A stretch of 51,124 nt of DNA from contig NZ_VXCA01000022.1 of assembly GCF_011369485.1 (NCBI RefSeq), positions 1 through 51,124 on the forward strand, written 5' to 3'. A program made the translations under genes and the position numbers. Every line of letters begins with the position of its first letter. The first letter of the stretch is position 1. Source of the stretch: Pseudomonas atagonensis (GTDB taxonomy: Bacteria > Pseudomonadota > Gammaproteobacteria > Pseudomonadales > Pseudomonadaceae). This document shows, in pieces, positions 9,033-17,162 of this stretch. A model generated the notes under the pieces. That model saw only the letters and a program-made list of their open reading frames with translations, searched no databases and was not told where the DNA came from.

Positions 9033-9993
9033 GAATTTTATTGGAGCTTTCTGGCTCTCGTTGATTTTCTGCAGTAGCGCAACAGCTGAGCTCAACCCAG
9101 CGCAAAAAACAGCCAGAGATTCGGGCATTGCGCTTTTTCGTCAAAGTGATTGGTACGACTCCCAGCCACTCCTCACGATCGCAGCGGAAGCTGGAGATCG
9201 TGACGCCCAATATTATTTGGGCGAAGCAATTCGACTAAGTAAACGCTATATCACTGCCAATGCTAAAAAATGGTATGAGGCATCTGCTGAGCAGGGCGAT
9301 CTTTATGCAATGCTTCGTTTAAGTAAAGAAGATGACTTGTGTACCATTATGGACAGCTGCTCTGAAAAAGGCGCTAAAGATTGGCGAGAGCAAGTATTAA
9401 AAGCGGCAAACGAGCGAGCAGTTAAAGGCGACACTGAAGCAATGACAGTGCTCTTTACAGCTGGCCAAGGGATTTCCTGGCTTGAGAAAGCGGCGGAAGG
9501 CGGTGACAGTTATGCCCAACAACTATTAGCCTGCGTTTACAAAAGCGGTGCTGGTTGGTTTTTAGTTCCAGGGAGCCGCGAAAAAGAGATTAATCGATTG
9601 TTTAAATCTTCTTCTGAGGGTGGTAATCCGAGAGGAATGTTTCTCTACGCAAATTATTTATATGACCACAACGGCAGCAAAGAGGAAATTGCACACTGGG
9701 TAAAAAAAGCTGCAGAAAACAGCCACATAGACTCATTAATTACCTATGCATATAAAATTTCCGACCCTTCCAACGAACTCGACTACCCAGTAAATCTGAA
9801 AGAAGCATACGGTTTGATTCTAATACTTTCGAAACTTGAGGCCGGAACGGCTCCAGAGGACGCAAAACGAAAGCTTCCAGAGCTTGAGAGCCAGATGAAA
9901 CCAGATGAAATAAAACAAGGTATCGAATTTTCCAAAGAGTGGAAAAAAACTCACCCGCCACTTTCGTATTTTGATCTAATTTACGGATATTGA
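9025..9993 (+). CDS. exported Sel1-repeat protein, copy 4 (type A)
   Basis: 322 aa, exactly the length of copy 1, from a TTG in the same AAAGGACCAAACA-TTG context. The signal peptide is IRNFIGAFWLSLIFCSSATA, cut before ELNPAQ. Repeats are AEAGDRDAQYYLGEA, AKKWYEASAEQGD, EGGDSYAQQLLACVYKSG and SSEGGNPRGMFLYANYL. It groups with copy 1: LFRQSDW, IAHWVKKAAE, NELDYPVNLKEAYG and DAKRKLPELE. Its start is preceded by a remnant of an effector 3' end, so it was probably once the first immunity gene behind another effector. The 133-bp gap to copy 3 also contains TTGTCA and TATAAG hexamers 15 bases apart, a poor promoter candidate. Confidence 0.8.
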   Translation: MIRNFIGAFWLSLIFCSSATAELNPAQKTARDSGIALFRQSDWYDSQPLLTIAAEAGDRDAQYYLGEAIRLSKRYITANAKKWYEASAEQGDLYAMLRLSKEDDLCTIMDSCSEKGAKDWREQVLKAANERAVKGDTEAMTVLFTAGQGISWLEKAAEGGDSYAQQLLACVYKSGAGWFLVPGSREKEINRLFKSSSEGGNPRGMFLYANYLYDHNGSKEEIAHWVKKAAENSHIDSLITYAYKISDPSNELDYPVNLKEAYGLILILSKLEAGTAPEDAKRKLPELESQMKPDEIKQGIEFSKEWKKTHPPLSYFDLIYGY

Positions 9994-10013
9994 CACCCAG
10001 CAGAGACAAGCAA

Positions 10014-10055
10014 GGCCAGTTCAACAACACCAACATAGACCTGGCCGCTTTCAAA
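10014..10055 (+). repeat. conserved intergenic hairpin after Sel1 copy 4
   Basis: GGCCAG (10014-10019) and CTGGCC (10041-10046) pair around a 21-base loop and are followed by a TTTCAAAAAA tract, the same stem and trailing tract as in the copy 2 to 3 gap. The shared spacer shows that gene plus spacer were duplicated as one unit. Confidence 0.5.
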
Positions 10056-10084
10056 AAAACAAGAAACCCTGACAGAGCTGCACT

Positions 10085-11055
10085 TTGAATATAAAAAACA
10101 TTGCACTCGCTCTATATTTAACACTTTCATCATACACGGCCTGTGCCCAGCTCTCTGCGGACCAGCAAATAGCTAAAGATCAAGGCCTAACTCTGTATCA
10201 GCAAAGTGACTGGTACGACTCTCAACCGCTACTTAAAATCGCAGCCGAAGGAGGAGATCGAGTTGCCCAATACTACTTGGGGAAGCTCTTCGCTTGAGCA
10301 ATCGCTACACCACTGCCGAAGCAAGAAAGTGGTACGAAGCAGCTGCTAATCAAGGCGATCTTTACGCGATGCTGCGCTTGAGCAGCAAAAGCGATCCCTG
10401 CAATGTTTTTGGGGATTGCACAGGAATGAGCGCTGACGAATGGCGCGATCAAGCAATAGAAACAGCCAAGGAACGTGCTAAACATGGCGACACTGAGGCT
10501 ATGACTGTACTTTTTATCACCAAACAAGGATTTAACTGGTTAGAACAGGCTGCAGAAGCGGGCGACCCTTTGGCACAAAACACACTCGCGGGAATGTACA
10601 AAGACGGTGGTGGCTGGTTTTTTATTCCGGGCAGCCGGAATAAAGCCATTAAAAAATGGTATAGAGCATCGGCTGAAGGCGGATACCCACGGGCAATGTA
10701 TCTATACGCAAACTATCTTTTTGAAAACAACGGCAAAAAAGAAGACGTTGCTTTCTGGCTCAAAAAATCTGCGGAACATGGATATATTGAGGCGGTTGGA
10801 AACTACGCCCTGAGTGTAGCTCATATGCCTGACGATCTTGGCTATACAAAAGACCTGACGGAGGCATATGCCCTTGCTTACTTGATGTCTGGACTCAACG
10901 GTGGCGGAACGGCTGCTGAAGATGGAAAAATGATACTTTCTGACATCGCCAAAGAGATGACAGAAAAAGAAATAAAGCAAGGCATACTGCTTGCCAAAAA
11001 CTGGAAAAAATCACACCCTCCTCTTTCATACTTTCCGCCAATCTATGGATACTAA
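10085..11055 (+). pseudogene. Sel1-repeat protein, copy 5 (type B), broken by a one-base deletion
   Basis: The frame from TTG 10085 begins with a signal peptide (NIKNIALALYLTLSSYTACA, cut before QLSADQ) and reads normally to AQYYLG. It then shifts at the G run 10279-10282 and stops at 10297. Adding one G restores the codons for GEALRLSNRY found in the sister copies, and the second frame (10294-11055) then continues to HPPLSYFPPIYGY. The total length of 971 bases is one short of the 972 of copy 3. Type B features are LYQQSDW and AHMPDDLGYTKDLTEAYA. This is either a true inactivation or phase-variable state at a short homopolymer, or a sequencing error; the rest of the gene is intact, so decay would be recent. 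Confidence 0.8.
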
Positions 11056-11122
11056 AAAAGCAAACAATTACAACAATCCAAGCGCAAGCCTTGCACACAC
11101 TAAGTTAGTCCATAACAAAAAA

Positions 11123-11158
11123 GGAAGATCAATATAAAATATCATCTTCCTCCTTTTT
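11123..11158 (+). terminator. bidirectional terminator closing the Sel1 array
   Basis: GGAAGAT (11123-11129) pairs with ATCTTCC (11144-11150), followed by a T run at 11154-11158. An A run before the stem gives a T run on the minus strand, so it can also end the convergent DUF533 transcript. Confidence 0.8.
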
Positions 11159-11204
11159 CTTGCATCAAATTACTCATTGCACAGACAAGAGCAGATCACC
11201 CCGC

Positions 11205-11927
11205 TTAAACCAAAGCCACCCTAACCTGCCTCTCCAACTCCACCTTCAACCCCGGCTCCAGCTTCAACTGCCGCGCCAGTTCATCCAGATAGCTCTTCTC
11301 CATGAAGTTTTCCTCATCCACCATCATCACGCTCGCCACGTACATCTCGGCGGCCATCTCCGGCGTGCTTGCCGCGCGGGCGACGTCGGTGGGGTCGAGG
11401 GGTTTGTTGAGTTCGGCGTGGAGCCAGTGTTTGAGCTCCTGGTCGTTGTCGAGTCGGGTGAATTCGCCTTCGATCAGTTGGCGTTCGCGGTCGTCGATGT
11501 GGCCGTCGGCCTTGGCGGCGGCGACCAGGGCTTTGAGGATGGCCTGGCTGTGTTGTTCGACTTGCGCCGGTGGCAGGCGATCGAGGGTTTGCGGTTCGCT
11601 TTGTGGGGCGGTGCCTTTTTGGGCGTTCCAGTTGCCGTAGGCTTTGTAGGCGATCACGCCGAGTGCGGCGAGGCCACCGTAAATGGCGACTTTACCGCCA
11701 ACCTTGCGGGCCTTATTACTGCCAAGCAACAGGCCCATTGCGCCGGCCGCCAGGGCACCGCCGCCTGCGCCTGACAGCAAACCGCCGAGTGCACCGTTAC
11801 TGGAAGATCCGCCCAGCAAGCCGCCCAAGCCACCGGCAGCCGGCTTGTTCTGCGCCCCGCCGGCCTTGTTCTGCAGCAGTTCCTGGCCGGATTTGAGGAG
11901 TTGATCGAGCAATCCACGGGTGTTCAT
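11205..11927 (-). CDS. YebE-like DUF533 / TerB-fold inner-membrane protein
   Basis: 240 aa. The ATG at 11927 has GGAGACGG just upstream; an open frame extending to 12089 has no support. The N-terminus MNTRGLLDQLLKSGQELLQ is typical of the family. It is followed by a Gly/Ala/Ser-rich low-complexity stretch (about 25-75) containing one probable membrane segment (GGALAAGAMGLLLGS) and a second hydrophobic one (AIYGGLAALGVIAYKAYG). The C-terminal domain (about 120-240) is helical and TerB-like, with AAAKADGHIDDRERQLI. Function is not established; E. coli YebE is envelope-stress associated. It converges on the Sel1 array and marks the return to GC-rich chromosomal DNA. Confidence 0.85.
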   Translation of the reverse strand: MNTRGLLDQLLKSGQELLQNKAGGAQNKPAAGGLGGLLGGSSSNGALGGLLSGAGGGALAAGAMGLLLGSNKARKVGGKVAIYGGLAALGVIAYKAYGNWNAQKGTAPQSEPQTLDRLPPAQVEQHSQAILKALVAAAKADGHIDDRERQLIEGEFTRLDNDQELKHWLHAELNKPLDPTDVARAASTPEMAAEMYVASVMMVDEENFMEKSYLDELARQLKLEPGLKVELERQVRVALV

Positions 11928-12103
11928 GTTCCGTCTCCAAACAGGGGTTATCCGGATCAATAAGGCCCTCAGCCTAGTTCGAAAGTGCCCGTCACTTGGG
12001 TGCGAGTGTGCTTCCAGATGTTGCCTGGCCCACCGCAGCCCTTCGCGAAAATAGATATACACTCGAGGCAATCTATAAAAACCGCCCACCGGGTAAACCT
12101 TCC

Positions 12104-13018
12104 ATGATGACCTTGCGTCAGATCCGCCATTTCATCGCCGTGGCTGAGACCGGCTCGATCTCCGCCGCCGCGCAAACCGCGTTCATTTCCCAATCGACCC
12201 TGACCCTGGCCATCCAGCAACTGGAGGAAGAAATCGGCGTCAGCCTGTTCAATCGCCACGCCAAGGGCATGACGCTCACCCATCAGGGACATCAATTCCT
12301 ACGCCAGGCGCACCTGATTCTGGCGACCGTGGACAACGCCAAACGCAGCCTGCAACAGAGCACCGATCAGGTCGCCGGGCAGTTGATCGTCGGCGTGACC
12401 AGTCTGGTGGCCGGTTATTACCTGGCGGATTTGCTCACTCGTTTCCAGCGCGCCTATCCGAATGTCGAGATCCGGGTGATGGAGGACGAACGGCCGTACA
12501 TCGAGCATTTGCTGGTCAGCGGCGAGATCGATGTCGGGGTGTTGATTCTCTCCAACCTCGAAGACCGCCACGCCTTGCAGACCGAAGTGCTGACCCACTC
12601 GCCGCACCGTTTGTGGCTGCCGGCCCAGCATCCGTTGCTGGAACACGACAGCATCAACCTCGCCGACGTTGCCCGGGAGCCGTTGATTCAACTGAACGTC
12701 GACGAGATGGATCGCAATGCCCAACGCCTTTGGCGCGGCGCCGGGCTGCAACCGAAGATCACCCTCAGAACCGCGTCTACCGAGGCCGTGCGAAGCCTGG
12801 TTGCGGCGGGACTCGGCGTATCGATCCAGCCCGACATGACCTACCGCCCTTGGTCACTCGAAGGCGACATCATCGAGGCCCGGCCAATCGCCGACCTCAG
12901 CCAGACCCTCGACGTCGGCCTGGCCTGGCGTCGTGGCACCGCGCGGCCCGCGCTGGTCGATCCTTTCCTGACCGTGGCCCGCGAACAGCCTCACGGCGGA
13001 CGCAAGCCATCTATTTAA
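12104..13018 (+). CDS. LysR-family transcriptional regulator
   Basis: 304 aa from the ATG pair at 12104/12107; the upstream extension to 11996 is not needed. The N-terminal winged helix-turn-helix is MTLRQIRHFIAVAETGSISA followed by AAQTAFISQSTLTLAIQQLE. The effector-binding domain begins near residue 90 (GQLIVGVTSLVAGYYLADLL) and includes the usual EIDVGVL and GLGVSIQP elements. It is codirectional with, and about 100 bases before, the first aldehyde dehydrogenase gene. By position it probably controls the following polyamine uptake and oxidation genes, with an inducer such as a polyamine or its aldehyde. In E. coli the equivalent ydcSTUV-patD operon lies beside a MocR-type gene (ydcR), so the regulator type differs here. 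Target and ligand are inferred. Confidence 0.88.
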   Translation: MMTLRQIRHFIAVAETGSISAAAQTAFISQSTLTLAIQQLEEEIGVSLFNRHAKGMTLTHQGHQFLRQAHLILATVDNAKRSLQQSTDQVAGQLIVGVTSLVAGYYLADLLTRFQRAYPNVEIRVMEDERPYIEHLLVSGEIDVGVLILSNLEDRHALQTEVLTHSPHRLWLPAQHPLLEHDSINLADVAREPLIQLNVDEMDRNAQRLWRGAGLQPKITLRTASTEAVRSLVAAGLGVSIQPDMTYRPWSLEGDIIEARPIADLSQTLDVGLAWRRGTARPALVDPFLTVAREQPHGGRKPSI

Positions 13019-13117
13019 TCGAATGCCACCTTCAGTATTTAGAATTTGTCGACCCCGGAGCCGCGCACTAGTCTTGCTGCATCTATAAGACGGTCGGCTC
13101 CCGGAACAGGGAGCAAC

Positions 13118-14605
13118 ATGGCCATACAAGAAAAGAGATCACGGAAAATGGCTGGCGCGCAGACCCACATGCACACCGCATTGCTAATCGACGGCGAACT
13201 GGTCGCCGGCCAGGGTTTTGTCGAACCGATCCTCAACCCGGCCACCGGCGAAGTCCTGACCCAGATCGCCGAAGCCAGCACCGAGCAAGTCGAAGCCGCC
13301 ATCCTCGCCGCCCACCGCGCCTTTGCCGAGTGGTCGCGCACCACCCCGCAACAACGCTCGAATCTGCTGCTGGAAATCGCCAACGCCGTCGAAAAACACG
13401 CAGACCACCTCGCCCGCCTCGAAGCCCTGAACTGCGGCAAGCCGCTGCACCTGGCCCGGCAGGACGATTTGACCGCCACCGTCGATGTATTCCGCTTTTT
13501 CGCCGGCGCCGTGCGCTGCCAGACCGGCCAGCTCAGCGGCGAGTACGTGCCGGGCTACACCAGCATGGTGCGCCGCGATCCGATTGGCGTCGTCGCCTCG
13601 ATTGCGCCGTGGAACTACCCGATCATGATGGCCGCGTGGAAGATCGCCCCGGCCCTCGCTGCCGGTAATACGCTGGTGTTCAAGCCTTCCGAACACACGC
13701 CGCTGTCGATTCTGGCGTTGGCCCCGGCGCTGGCCGAGATTCTGCCGCGCGGAGTGATCAACATTGTCTGCGGTGGCGGCGAGGGCGTCGGCAGTCACTT
13801 GGTCGGCCATCCGAAAGTGCGCATGGTGTCGCTGACCGGCGATATCGTCACCGGCCAGAAAATCCTCCAGGCCGCCGCCAAAACCCTGAAACGCACCCAC
13901 CTCGAACTCGGCGGCAAGGCCCCGGTAATCGTGTGCAACGATGCCGATCTCAAAGCCGTGGTCGAAGGCGTTCGCACTTATGGCTATTACAACGCCGGGC
14001 AGGATTGCACGGCGGCTTGCCGGATCTACGCCCAGGCCGGGATTCACGACAAATTGGTCGCCGAGCTCGGCGCGGCGGTCAGCAGCCTGCGCTTCGCCGG
14101 CAAACGCGATGCGGATAATGAGATCGGCCCGCTGATCAGCACCCGCCAGCGCGACCGCGTTTCCAGTTTTGTCGAGCGCGCCCTCGGTCAGCCGCACATC
14201 GAACGGGTGACCGGCGCAGCGGTGCATTCCGGCGCCGGGTTCTTCTATCAGCCAACCCTGCTGGCCGGTTGCAAACAGAGCGATGAAATCGTCCAGCGCG
14301 AAGTGTTCGGCCCGGTGGTGACCGTGACCCGCTTCGACGAACTGGCGCAAGCGGTGGACTGGGCCAACGACTCGGAATACGGCCTCGCCTCGTCGGTCTG
14401 GACCCAGAACCTGGACAAGGCGATGCAGGTCGCCGCGCGGCTGCAATACGGCTGCACCTGGATCAACAGCCATTTCATGCTAGTCAGCGAAATGCCCCAC
14501 GGCGGCCTGAAACGCTCCGGTTACGGCAAAGACTTATCCAGCGATTCGCTACAGGACTACAGCGTGGTGCGGCACATCATGGCCCGCCACGGCCAGCATC
14601 TCTGA
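13118..14605 (+). CDS. gamma-aminobutyraldehyde dehydrogenase paralogue (ALDH superfamily)
   Basis: NAD-dependent oxidation of 4-aminobutyraldehyde (from putrescine) to GABA is the likely reaction. Family residues are visible: APWNYP for the cofactor site, the general-base glutamate in LELGGKAP, and the catalytic cysteine in [11 protein letters not shown]. The protein aligns end to end with the PatD further down (19087-20511), including EVFGPVVTVTRF and the C-terminal EMPHGGLKRSGYGKD. The start at 13118 has AGGGAG seven bases upstream and gives 495 aa. ATGs at 13148 and 13169 are alternatives and would bring the length closer to the 474 aa of PatD. It is probably cotranscribed with ydcS behind it. 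Its preferred aldehyde may differ from that of PatD; that is not readable from sequence. Confidence 0.85.
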   Translation: MAIQEKRSRKMAGAQTHMHTALLIDGELVAGQGFVEPILNPATGEVLTQIAEASTEQVEAAILAAHRAFAEWSRTTPQQRSNLLLEIANAVEKHADHLARLEALNCGKPLHLARQDDLTATVDVFRFFAGAVRCQTGQLSGEYVPGYTSMVRRDPIGVVASIAPWNYPIMMAAWKIAPALAAGNTLVFKPSEHTPLSILALAPALAEILPRGVINIVCGGGEGVGSHLVGHPKVRMVSLTGDIVTGQKILQAAAKTLKRTHLELGGKAPVIVCNDADLKAVVEGVRTYGYYNAGQDCTAACRIYAQAGIHDKLVAELGAAVSSLRFAGKRDADNEIGPLISTRQRDRVSSFVERALGQPHIERVTGAAVHSGAGFFYQPTLLAGCKQSDEIVQREVFGPVVTVTRFDELAQAVDWANDSEYGLASSVWTQNLDKAMQVAARLQYGCTWINSHFMLVSEMPHGGLKRSGYGKDLSSDSLQDYSVVRHIMARHGQHL

Positions 14606-14687
14606 CTACGCTAATAACAAGCCGACCACGGCATGCTTCACCGCGTTCACAACTGCCCCGACCATAATTTAAAGAAGAGGGTTCACC

Positions 14688-15839
14688 ATGTTCGTGCACA
14701 AGACCGCACTGCTCAGTGCAATCACCACGGCCCTGCTGGCCAGCGCCAGCCTGCAGGCCGCCGAGCCGCTGAAAGCCGTCGGCGCCGGCGAAGGCCAGTT
14801 GGATATCGTCGCTTGGCCCGGTTACATCGAACGCGGTGAAAGCGACAAGGCCTACGACTGGGTGACCGGTTTCGAGAAGGAAACCGGCTGCAAGGTCAAT
14901 GTGAAAACCGCCGCCACCTCTGACGAAATGGTCAGCCTGATGGCCAAGGGCGGTTACGACCTGGTGACCGCGTCGGGCGATGCCTCGTTGCGGTTGATCG
15001 TCGGCAAGCGTGTGCAACCGATCAACACCGCGTTGATTCCGAACTGGAAATCCCTCGACCCGCGCCTGAAAGACGCGCCGTGGTACGTGGTCAACAACCA
15101 GACCTACGGCACCCCGTACCAGTGGGGCCCGAACGTGCTGATGTACAACACCAACGTGTTTAAGACCGCGCCGACCAGCTGGAACGTGGTGTTCGACGCG
15201 CAGAACCTGCCTGACGGCAAGCCGAACAAGGGCCGCGTGCAGGCCTACGACGGCCCGATCTACATCGCCGACGCGGCGCTCTACCTTAAATCCACCAAGC
15301 CTGAGCTGGGCATCAAGGATCCGTACCAACTCACCGAAGATCAGTACAAAGCTGTGCTGGAACTGTTGCGCGCCCAGCAGAAGCTGATCCACCGCTACTG
15401 GCACGACACCACCGTGCAGATGAGCGACTTCAAGAATGAAGGCGTGGTCGCGTCGAGTGCCTGGCCGTATCAGGTCAACGGCCTGATGAACGAGAAGCAG
15501 CCGATTGCTTCGACCATTCCGAAAGAAGGCGCTACTGGCTGGGCCGACACCACCATGTTGCACGCCGAGGCCAAGCACCCGAACTGCGCGTACAAGTGGA
15601 TGGACTGGTCGCTGCAGCCGAAAGTCCAGGGTGATGTGGCGGCATGGTTCGGCTCGTTGCCGGCGGTTCCGGCGGCTTGCCAGGGCAGTGAGTTGCTCGG
15701 CGCCGAAGGTTGCAAGACCAACGGTTTCGACCAGTTCGACAAGATCGCTTTCTGGAAAACCCCGCAGGCTGAGGGTGGGAAGTTTGTGCCTTACAGCCGC
15801 TGGACCCAGGACTACATCGCGATTATGGGCGGTAGGTAA
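14688..15839 (+). CDS. ydcS: polyamine ABC transporter, periplasmic substrate-binding protein YdcS
   Basis: 383 aa with a signal peptide (FVHKTALLSAITTALLASA...LQA) cut before AEPLKAVG. The mature protein follows E. coli YdcS closely as I remember it: LDIVAWPGYIERGESDKAYD, KTAATSDEMVSLMAKGGYDL, VQPINTALIPNWKSLDPR and the C-terminal FVPYSRWTQDYIAIMGGR. It would capture putrescine or spermidine in the periplasm for the YdcTUV membrane complex. E. coli YdcS has also been reported to have poly-3-hydroxybutyrate synthase activity, which cannot be judged here. AGAGGG lies six bases before the ATG. A GC-rich inverted repeat follows the gene before ydcT, which may make the binding protein more abundant than the membrane components. 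Confidence 0.93.
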   Translation: MFVHKTALLSAITTALLASASLQAAEPLKAVGAGEGQLDIVAWPGYIERGESDKAYDWVTGFEKETGCKVNVKTAATSDEMVSLMAKGGYDLVTASGDASLRLIVGKRVQPINTALIPNWKSLDPRLKDAPWYVVNNQTYGTPYQWGPNVLMYNTNVFKTAPTSWNVVFDAQNLPDGKPNKGRVQAYDGPIYIADAALYLKSTKPELGIKDPYQLTEDQYKAVLELLRAQQKLIHRYWHDTTVQMSDFKNEGVVASSAWPYQVNGLMNEKQPIASTIPKEGATGWADTTMLHAEAKHPNCAYKWMDWSLQPKVQGDVAAWFGSLPAVPAACQGSELLGAEGCKTNGFDQFDKIAFWKTPQAEGGKFVPYSRWTQDYIAIMGGR

Positions 15840-15860
15840 AACCTGGAACAACGCGGTCTG

Positions 15861-15993
15861 CTCCCTTTCCCCCTCGCCCCCCTGGGGGAGAGGGCTGGGG
15901 TGAGGGGGTGGCTTTTGATCTTGCTCTTAATTTCAGGGCAAAGGCCGAAACCGCTGCCCTCACCCCCCGCCCTCTCCCGGAGGGATAGGGAGC
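15861..15993. repeat. GC-rich imperfect inverted repeat between ydcS and ydcT
   Basis: The left arm (about 15861-15907) contains GGGGGAGAGGGCTGGGGTGA. The right arm (about 15957-15993) contains the near-complement CACCCCCCGCCCTCTCCC. The two can fold into one long hairpin. This resembles a dispersed intergenic repeat seen in many pseudomonads. In an operon it may stabilise the upstream mRNA or attenuate transcription. Confidence 0.7.
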
Positions 15994-16123
15994 TAAAAGC
16001 GAACCGCGTCGCCCTCATCAAACAGGTGAGCCAACACGGGCATACACCGCCAAACGATCCAGTTTTTTCAGAAGTCCAGGCAGGGCCGCTGCGACGGCCC
16101 TCGCCTTTTCGGAGCACCGCATC

Positions 16124-17161
16124 ATGACGCTTGCAGTCCAGTTCACCAACGTTTCCCGGCAGTTCGGCGAGGTGAAGGCCGTTGACCGGGTTTCCATCGA
16201 CATTCAGGACGGCGAGTTCTTTTCCATGCTCGGCCCCTCCGGTTCGGGCAAGACCACCTGCCTGCGCCTGATCGCCGGGTTCGAACAACCGAGCGCCGGC
16301 TCGATTCGCATTCACGGCGCCGAAGCCGCCGGTCTGCCGCCCTATCAACGCGACGTCAACACGGTGTTTCAGGATTACGCGCTGTTCCCGCACATGAACG
16401 TGCTGGACAACGTCGCCTACGGTTTGAAAGTCAAAGGGGTGAGCAAAAACGAGCGCCACAAACGCGCCGAAGAAGCGTTGGACATGGTCGCCCTCGGCGG
16501 CTACGGCGCGCGCAAACCGGTGCAGTTGTCCGGCGGCCAGCGCCAGCGCGTCGCCCTCGCCCGCGCCTTGGTCAATCGTCCTCGGGTGCTGCTGCTCGAC
16601 GAGCCGTTGGGCGCTCTCGATCTGAAGTTGCGCGAACAGATGCAGAGCGAATTGAAGAAGCTGCAACGCCAGCTCGGCATCACCTTCATCTTCGTCACCC
16701 ACGACCAGACTGAAGCGCTGTCGATGTCCGACCGCGTGGCCGTGTTCAACAAGGGTCGCATCGAGCAGGTCGACACGCCGCGCAATCTGTACATGAAACC
16801 GACCACCACGTTTGTCGCCGAATTCGTCGGCACTTCGAACGTGATTCGCGGCGATCTGGCGCGCCAGCTCAGCGGTCATCCTCAGCCGTTTTCGATCCGT
16901 CCGGAGCATGTGCGGTTTGCCGAAGGCCCGTTGGCCAGCCATGAAATCGAAGTCAGCGGTCTGCTCCACGACATTCAGTATCAGGGCAGCGCCACGCGTT
17001 ATGAACTGACCCTGGAAAACGGCCAGACCCTGAGCATCAGCCACGCCAACAATCAATGGATCGACAGCAGCGCCCAGCACCAGACCGGTCAGCGCCTCAG
17101 TGCTCGCTGGGCACGGGAAGCGATGATTCCGTTGCACGACACCGTGGCGAGCGGGGTATGA
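16124..17161 (+). CDS. ydcT: polyamine ABC transporter ATP-binding protein YdcT
   Basis: 345 aa cytoplasmic ATPase powering polyamine import. Walker A is GPSGSGKTT (about 38-46), the Q-loop lies in VFQDYALFPHMNV, the signature is LSGGQRQRVALARAL, Walker B is VLLLDEPLGALD, and the switch histidine is in FVTHDQTEALSMSD. The C-terminal third is a TOBE-type regulatory domain (FSIRPEHVRFAE). GGAG precedes the ATG by about nine bases. The stop is one base before the start of ydcU, so translation is coupled. Similar to PotA; assignment as YdcT rests on the surrounding ydcS-ydcU-ydcV-patD order. Confidence 0.93.
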   Translation: MTLAVQFTNVSRQFGEVKAVDRVSIDIQDGEFFSMLGPSGSGKTTCLRLIAGFEQPSAGSIRIHGAEAAGLPPYQRDVNTVFQDYALFPHMNVLDNVAYGLKVKGVSKNERHKRAEEALDMVALGGYGARKPVQLSGGQRQRVALARALVNRPRVLLLDEPLGALDLKLREQMQSELKKLQRQLGITFIFVTHDQTEALSMSDRVAVFNKGRIEQVDTPRNLYMKPTTTFVAEFVGTSNVIRGDLARQLSGHPQPFSIRPEHVRFAEGPLASHEIEVSGLLHDIQYQGSATRYELTLENGQTLSISHANNQWIDSSAQHQTGQRLSARWAREAMIPLHDTVASGV

Positions 17162-17162
17162 C

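Noticed and set aside
5798..11055. CRISPR-like or satellite repeat array
   Set aside because: The periodic similarity comes from five protein-coding paralogues of about 970 bases, not from short direct repeats with spacers.
13063..13078. Sigma-54-like GCGCAC-N5-TTGCT upstream of the first aldehyde dehydrogenase
   Set aside because: The -12 half fits, but one of the two invariant Gs of the -24 element is missing; too weak to call without expression data.
13184..14473. 429-codon minus-strand open frame opposite the first aldehyde dehydrogenase
   Set aside because: Shadow frame created by GC-rich codon bias; no recognisable domain and no independent start signal.
15861..15993. Rho-independent terminator after ydcS
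   Set aside because: The stem is long and GC-rich but has no T run, and the downstream ydcTUV genes clearly belong to the same system.
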